Assembly (NCBI GenBank): GCA_020634135.1
Contig: JACKCG010000007.1
Coordinates: forward strand, 124,001-188,000
DNA: 64,000 bases
Direction: 5' to 3'
Source: Anaerolineaceae bacterium
GTDB taxonomy: Bacteria > Chloroflexota > Anaerolineae > Aggregatilineales > Phototrophicaceae
Shown here: in pieces, positions 60,886 through 64,000 of the stretch
How the letters are laid out: each line of letters starts with the position of its first letter
Numbering within the stretch: position 1 is the first letter of the stretch
Position numbers and translations under genes: made by a program
Notes under the pieces: model-generated
Seen by the model: the letters and a program-made list of their open reading frames with translations, nothing else
Database searches by the model: none
Told to the model about the DNA's origin: nothing

Positions 60886-60913
60886 TTGCCAACAGCCTTC
60901 AGTCTGATACAAT
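60886..60913 (+). promoter_or_regulatory. Promoter of argS
   Basis: TTGCCA (60886-60891), 16-bp spacer, TGA-TACAAT (TACAAT 60908-60913). It gives argS a leader of about 45 bases. Confidence 0.7.
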
Positions 60914-60963
60914 GCGGCGCAAGAACGGTAACATCTGCAATAATTGACTGAGGATATGAAGTC

Positions 60964-62670
60964 GTGATTCTGCTGCCGCAAGCCCATGCACAACTCGTCG
61001 AAAAAGCCATCCAGGCCGCCCAGGTCGCCGGGGACTTACCTGCCTTCGATCTGCCTGTGATTGAAGTACGCCCGCCAAAACGCGCCGAACAGGGCGACTA
61101 TAGCTGCGCTGTCGCTATGCAGCTCGCCAAACCGGTTGGGCGCAACCCATTTGACATCGCAACCACCATTGAAAAGCACCTGCCATCTGCGGCATTCATC
61201 GGCGCGGTAGAAACCGTCAAACCGGGGTTCATCAACTTCCGGTTGAGTGAGGATTGGCTGAGGGCACAGGTCGAAACCATTATCGCCGAAGGGGATGATC
61301 TCTTCCAGCTAGACATGGGACAGGGAAAACGGGCGCAGGTCGAATTTGTGAGCGCCAATCCCACCGGCCCGCTGCACATTGGCCGCAGTCGGGGCGCGAT
61401 TGTCGGGGATACCATTGCCCGGCTGCTGGAAGCGGCGGGTTACAGCGTCGAACGTGAGTATTATTTTAACAATGCCGGGATGCAAATGCAGAACCTGGGC
61501 AACAGCCTGCGTATCCGCTACCTTGAAGCGCTGGGACTGCCGGTGGAAATCCCTGAAGAAGGCTTCTACCAGGGCGAGTATCTCAAGGATTTTGCCGGGG
61601 AACTGGCAGCAGAACAGGGCAAGGCGCTGGTTGATGCGGACTGGCAACCTTTCAAAGAATATGCTGAAAAGAAAATGTTCGCTATGATCCGCGCCACACT
61701 GGAACGGGTGGATATTGTTCATGACATTTTCTTTAACGAAAACAGCCTGTATGACGACAATTCGGTGTGGCAGGTACTGGCAAAACTGGAGCAAGGTGGC
61801 TATATCTACGAGTCAAGCGTGCGCGAAGGGGCCAGCGAGGAAGAAACTGCGAAGGCCGCAGGTCTTGAACCCGCAAAGTGGTTTCGGAGTACACAGTTTG
61901 GCGATAAAGAAGACCGGGTTTTGGTCAAGAGTGACCGCAACCCGACATATACCCTACCGGACATCGCCTATCATGTCAACAAAATTGAACGCGGGTTTGA
62001 TCTGCTGGTGAATATCCTGGGGGCGGATCATTACACACAGCACCAGGTGGTGCGATACGGGCTGGAGGCGCTGGGGTATGACCCGACTCCCCTGCATGTG
62101 GTGATTATCCAGTTTGTGCGCCTGATACGCGGTGGCGAAATCCTGAAGATGAGCACCCGCGCCGGAGCCATAGACACGCTGGATGATCTGATTGACCAGA
62201 CCAGCGCGGATGTGGTGCGCTATATTCTGCTGGCGCGCAGTCCAGACTCGCACCTGGATTTCGACCTCGATATGGCCGTGAAACAGAGCAATGAGAACCC
62301 CGTCTACTACATTCAGAATGCGCATGTGCGCTGCGCCGGGATTTTCCGGGAGGCCGAAGCACGCGGCAAGGGAGACGAGGGCGCAAATCTGAACCTGCTT
62401 GGCGCAGACGAACTCCGGTTTATTCGCAAGGTATTGGAATTGGGCGAGGTGATTGAGCAGTCCGCCAGAGAACTCGCGCCGCATAAAATTGCTTTCTACG
62501 CGCACGAACTGGCAAGCCTGTTCCACCCAACCTACGATACAGTGCGGGCACTGCATGGCGATATCCCGGACGACGTGGCAACCGCGCGGCTGCGGTTCTA
62601 TCGGGCGGCGCAGGTGGCGTTCAAGCGGGTACTGCGGCTGATGGGTATGACCGCGCCAGAACGCATGTGA
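60964..62670 (+). CDS. argS: Arginyl-tRNA synthetase
   Basis: Charges tRNA-Arg. 568 residues, normal for class I ArgS. N-terminal Add-1 domain (about 1-110), HIGH-type motif in SANPTGPLHIGRSRGAIVGD (HIGR about 138-141), YYFNNAGMQMQNLG, LGADHYTQHQVVRYGLEALG, KMSTR in LKMSTRAGAIDTLD, and the C-terminal anticodon-binding domain (about 440-568) with VYYIQNAHVRCAGI. GTG start; an ATG seven bases earlier reads Met-Lys-Ser-stop and overlaps it. Own promoter upstream. Confidence 0.98.
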   Translation: MILLPQAHAQLVEKAIQAAQVAGDLPAFDLPVIEVRPPKRAEQGDYSCAVAMQLAKPVGRNPFDIATTIEKHLPSAAFIGAVETVKPGFINFRLSEDWLRAQVETIIAEGDDLFQLDMGQGKRAQVEFVSANPTGPLHIGRSRGAIVGDTIARLLEAAGYSVEREYYFNNAGMQMQNLGNSLRIRYLEALGLPVEIPEEGFYQGEYLKDFAGELAAEQGKALVDADWQPFKEYAEKKMFAMIRATLERVDIVHDIFFNENSLYDDNSVWQVLAKLEQGGYIYESSVREGASEEETAKAAGLEPAKWFRSTQFGDKEDRVLVKSDRNPTYTLPDIAYHVNKIERGFDLLVNILGADHYTQHQVVRYGLEALGYDPTPLHVVIIQFVRLIRGGEILKMSTRAGAIDTLDDLIDQTSADVVRYILLARSPDSHLDFDLDMAVKQSNENPVYYIQNAHVRCAGIFREAEARGKGDEGANLNLLGADELRFIRKVLELGEVIEQSARELAPHKIAFYAHELASLFHPTYDTVRALHGDIPDDVATARLRFYRAAQVAFKRVLRLMGMTAPERM

Positions 62671-62752
62671 GGTCTCGGTTAGCAAATTCGCCGGGAAACG
62701 CACTTTGTGTTACGCTAGCAGCATGACAACGGCAGATAAGTGAGGCAAAATC

Positions 62753-63514
62753 GTGGCCGGAGACTACGCAGTTTTGGCACCTGTGTATGATGAAATCGGA
62801 TTAGCGGCGTTCGCATCAGCGATGGCACCCCGCCTGATTCACTTCGTTCAATCCCACACGGATTGGCTGGGGCGGCGCGTGCTTGACCTGGGATGCGGCA
62901 CCGGCGAAGCCATGAAAGCGCTGGCGGACTACAATTTCGCATTCGTCGCCGTCGAAAACACGGCGGAGATGATTCAACAAGCACAAACCCGGTTGGCGAA
63001 GGCCGGATTGAATATCAAATGGGTGCAGCAGGATATTCGTCAGCTTGACCCGACCACCGGGCTTGTAGATATGGCGCTGGCACTCGACATTATCAACGAC
63101 CTCAACAGCCTGCGCGAGTTAGAGGCGGTGTTTAAGGGCGTTCACCAGCTCCTGGATACAGGCAAGCTGTTCATTTTTGATATGTACACCTTGCAGGGGC
63201 TGGCAGAATTTGGAAGGGAGGGTGAACACCTGGTGTATAATCAACCGGATAAGCTCACGGTGTTTGCCAGCAATGCGTATGACTACGAGCGCCAGATTCA
63301 CACCCAGGCATTCACTATTTTCCAGCGGGTGGCGGACTGCTGGCAGCGCGCAGAAGCATCACGGATTCTGCGCACCTTCCCGGTACAGGCGGTAGCGTCG
63401 TTGTTGCAGCGTTCGGGATTCGAGATTACAACGGTTCTGGATACCCATCTGAATGTGCTTCAACCGGGTGTTTCTCAGGTACCCCGGGTAATCTTCATCG
63501 CCAAAAAACTGTAA
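62753..63514 (+). CDS. Class I SAM-dependent methyltransferase
   Basis: 253 residues. YAVLAPVYDEIG is the usual opening of this group. SAM-binding RVLDLGCGTGEAMKALAD (motif I), FVAVENTAEMIQQAQ, IKWVQQDIRQLD and VDMALALDIINDL follow. Substrate unknown. GTG start at 62753 with GAGG upstream. It lies 82 bases after argS. Confidence 0.88.
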   Translation: MAGDYAVLAPVYDEIGLAAFASAMAPRLIHFVQSHTDWLGRRVLDLGCGTGEAMKALADYNFAFVAVENTAEMIQQAQTRLAKAGLNIKWVQQDIRQLDPTTGLVDMALALDIINDLNSLRELEAVFKGVHQLLDTGKLFIFDMYTLQGLAEFGREGEHLVYNQPDKLTVFASNAYDYERQIHTQAFTIFQRVADCWQRAEASRILRTFPVQAVASLLQRSGFEITTVLDTHLNVLQPGVSQVPRVIFIAKKL

Positions 63515-63599
63515 CCGTAGCCAGGGGCAGCGTGGCTGTCACACGCCCTGAATCCCTACAGGACTTGAACCGCGCCATCCCTATTGCAGAGATAGAATC

Positions 63600-64000
63600 A
63601 TGGAAAACACTTTGGACAAGCCCCCTCTCAATTTCCGGGTAGACCCGGAGCATGGCGCACTTCGCCTGAGTATCATCGGTATTTTCGTGGCGCTATGGAT
63701 TATCACATTCTTCATCCTGAGTCTCCTCATCCCTGACCAGGGCGTGAACCTGATCGCCGTCCTGGTGGGCTTCGGGGTCGCGGCGATTGTTTCACGCCAG
63801 ATTGAAAATACGCTGCGGTCAAAGTGGCCGAGTGGACGCACGTTGGTCATTGACCAGGATGGTGTTACCCTGCTTCTCAAAGAAACAACGCAATCCCAGA
63901 TTACAGCCAGCGAGCCGATGGGCATCCTGCTGTGGCGCTTCCGTATCCGACGGCGGACAAGAGTGCCGAAGGGCTGGTATGTGGTTGCCTGTGCTATCGA
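63600..64000 (+). CDS. Membrane protein, 3' end cut by window edge
   Basis: The first about 133 residues are visible, and the frame stays open to the last base. Two membrane segments follow a short polar start (LSIIGIFVALWIITFFILSL and LIAVLVGFGVAAIVSRQI), then a beta-rich cytosolic part (SGRTLVIDQDGVTLLLKETT, GILLWRFRIRRRTRVPKG). The layout resembles bacterial PH-like or DUF membrane proteins, but I cannot name a family. The ATG at 63600 follows AGAGA. Confidence 0.7.
   Translation, partial: MENTLDKPPLNFRVDPEHGALRLSIIGIFVALWIITFFILSLLIPDQGVNLIAVLVGFGVAAIVSRQIENTLRSKWPSGRTLVIDQDGVTLLLKETTQSQITASEPMGILLWRFRIRRRTRVPKGWYVVACAI

Noticed and set aside
63554..63569. 15-base match (TACAGGACTTGAACC) to the T arm of tRNA-Val
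   Set aside because: No acceptor or anticodon stem around it and no integrase nearby. A single 15-mer match between two places in 64 kb can be chance.

Overview
The window reads as a chromosomal segment of a free-living bacterium, most likely Chloroflexota (Anaerolineae-like). This is an inference from gene content, not from a marker phylogeny. The signs are: secreted proteins with long Pro/Thr linkers, SH3b-domain lipoproteins, an ECF sigma factor overlapping a membrane-anchored WD40 protein, a DUF1385 membrane protein, a very large protein with a Flp-type prepilin leader, and a PPDK/PEPCK/MDH group. About 50 protein genes and two tRNA genes are supported. There is no phage, plasmid, CRISPR array or intact insertion sequence.

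Layout. 1-5.8 kb: truncated amidohydrolase (8-oxoguanine deaminase type), FtsB-like protein, tRNA-Val, dCTP deaminase, OmpR-type regulator, YgfZ/GcvT-like protein, and a guanylate kinase joined to a decayed Nudix domain. 6.0-10.3 kb: one 1432-residue surface protein with a prepilin leader, PA14 domains and jelly-roll-like modules. 10.6-13.7 kb: FolD, an IS3 relic with repeat-rich non-coding DNA, and a secreted clan GH-A glycosidase-like protein. 13.8-16.6 kb: ECF sigma / WD40 anti-sigma candidate pair. 16.7-21.1 kb: TruB, RibF, Era, two unknown proteins and a histidine phosphatase. 21.2-27.2 kb: PPDK, ATP-PEPCK and malate dehydrogenase, the PEP-pyruvate-oxaloacetate node. 27.4-37.6 kb: phosphoesterase, Fmt, RecJ, a second GH-A-like protein, DUF1385 protein, GNAT, ArsR-DUF2087 regulator with a perfect palindromic operator, and MutS. 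37.7-45.4 kb: ROK kinase without its zinc motif, sensor kinase, CpXC protein, a second repeat-rich gap with tRNA-Leu, and two SH3b proteins, one carrying a class A beta-lactamase-like domain. 45.6-51.1 kb: sugar ABC transporter (MalEFG type, no ATPase here), unknown protein, DUF971 protein and a lipoprotein. 51.2-64 kb: six-hairpin glycosidase-like protein, sensor kinase, homoserine kinase, a GH-A-like lipoprotein that seems to have lost both catalytic glutamates, ABC exporter, sugar-nucleotide epimerase-like protein, two methyltransferases, ArgS and a truncated membrane protein.

How the genes relate. Carbon use (MalEFG, ROK kinase, glycosidases) and the PEP node suit a saccharide-using heterotroph. 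Information-processing genes (truB, era, fmt, argS, tRNAs, recJ, mutS, dcd) are scattered among many short transcription units. Those units often carry an extended -10 promoter of the form TGnTAYAAT.

The strongest leads are the giant prepilin-leader PA14 protein, the Gmk-pseudoNudix fusion behind a doubled 12-bp site, an interspersed element of about 85 bp present at two distant gaps, the WD40 anti-sigma candidate, and the apparent GH-A pseudoenzyme lipoprotein. No complete new multi-gene defence or mobile system was recognised.
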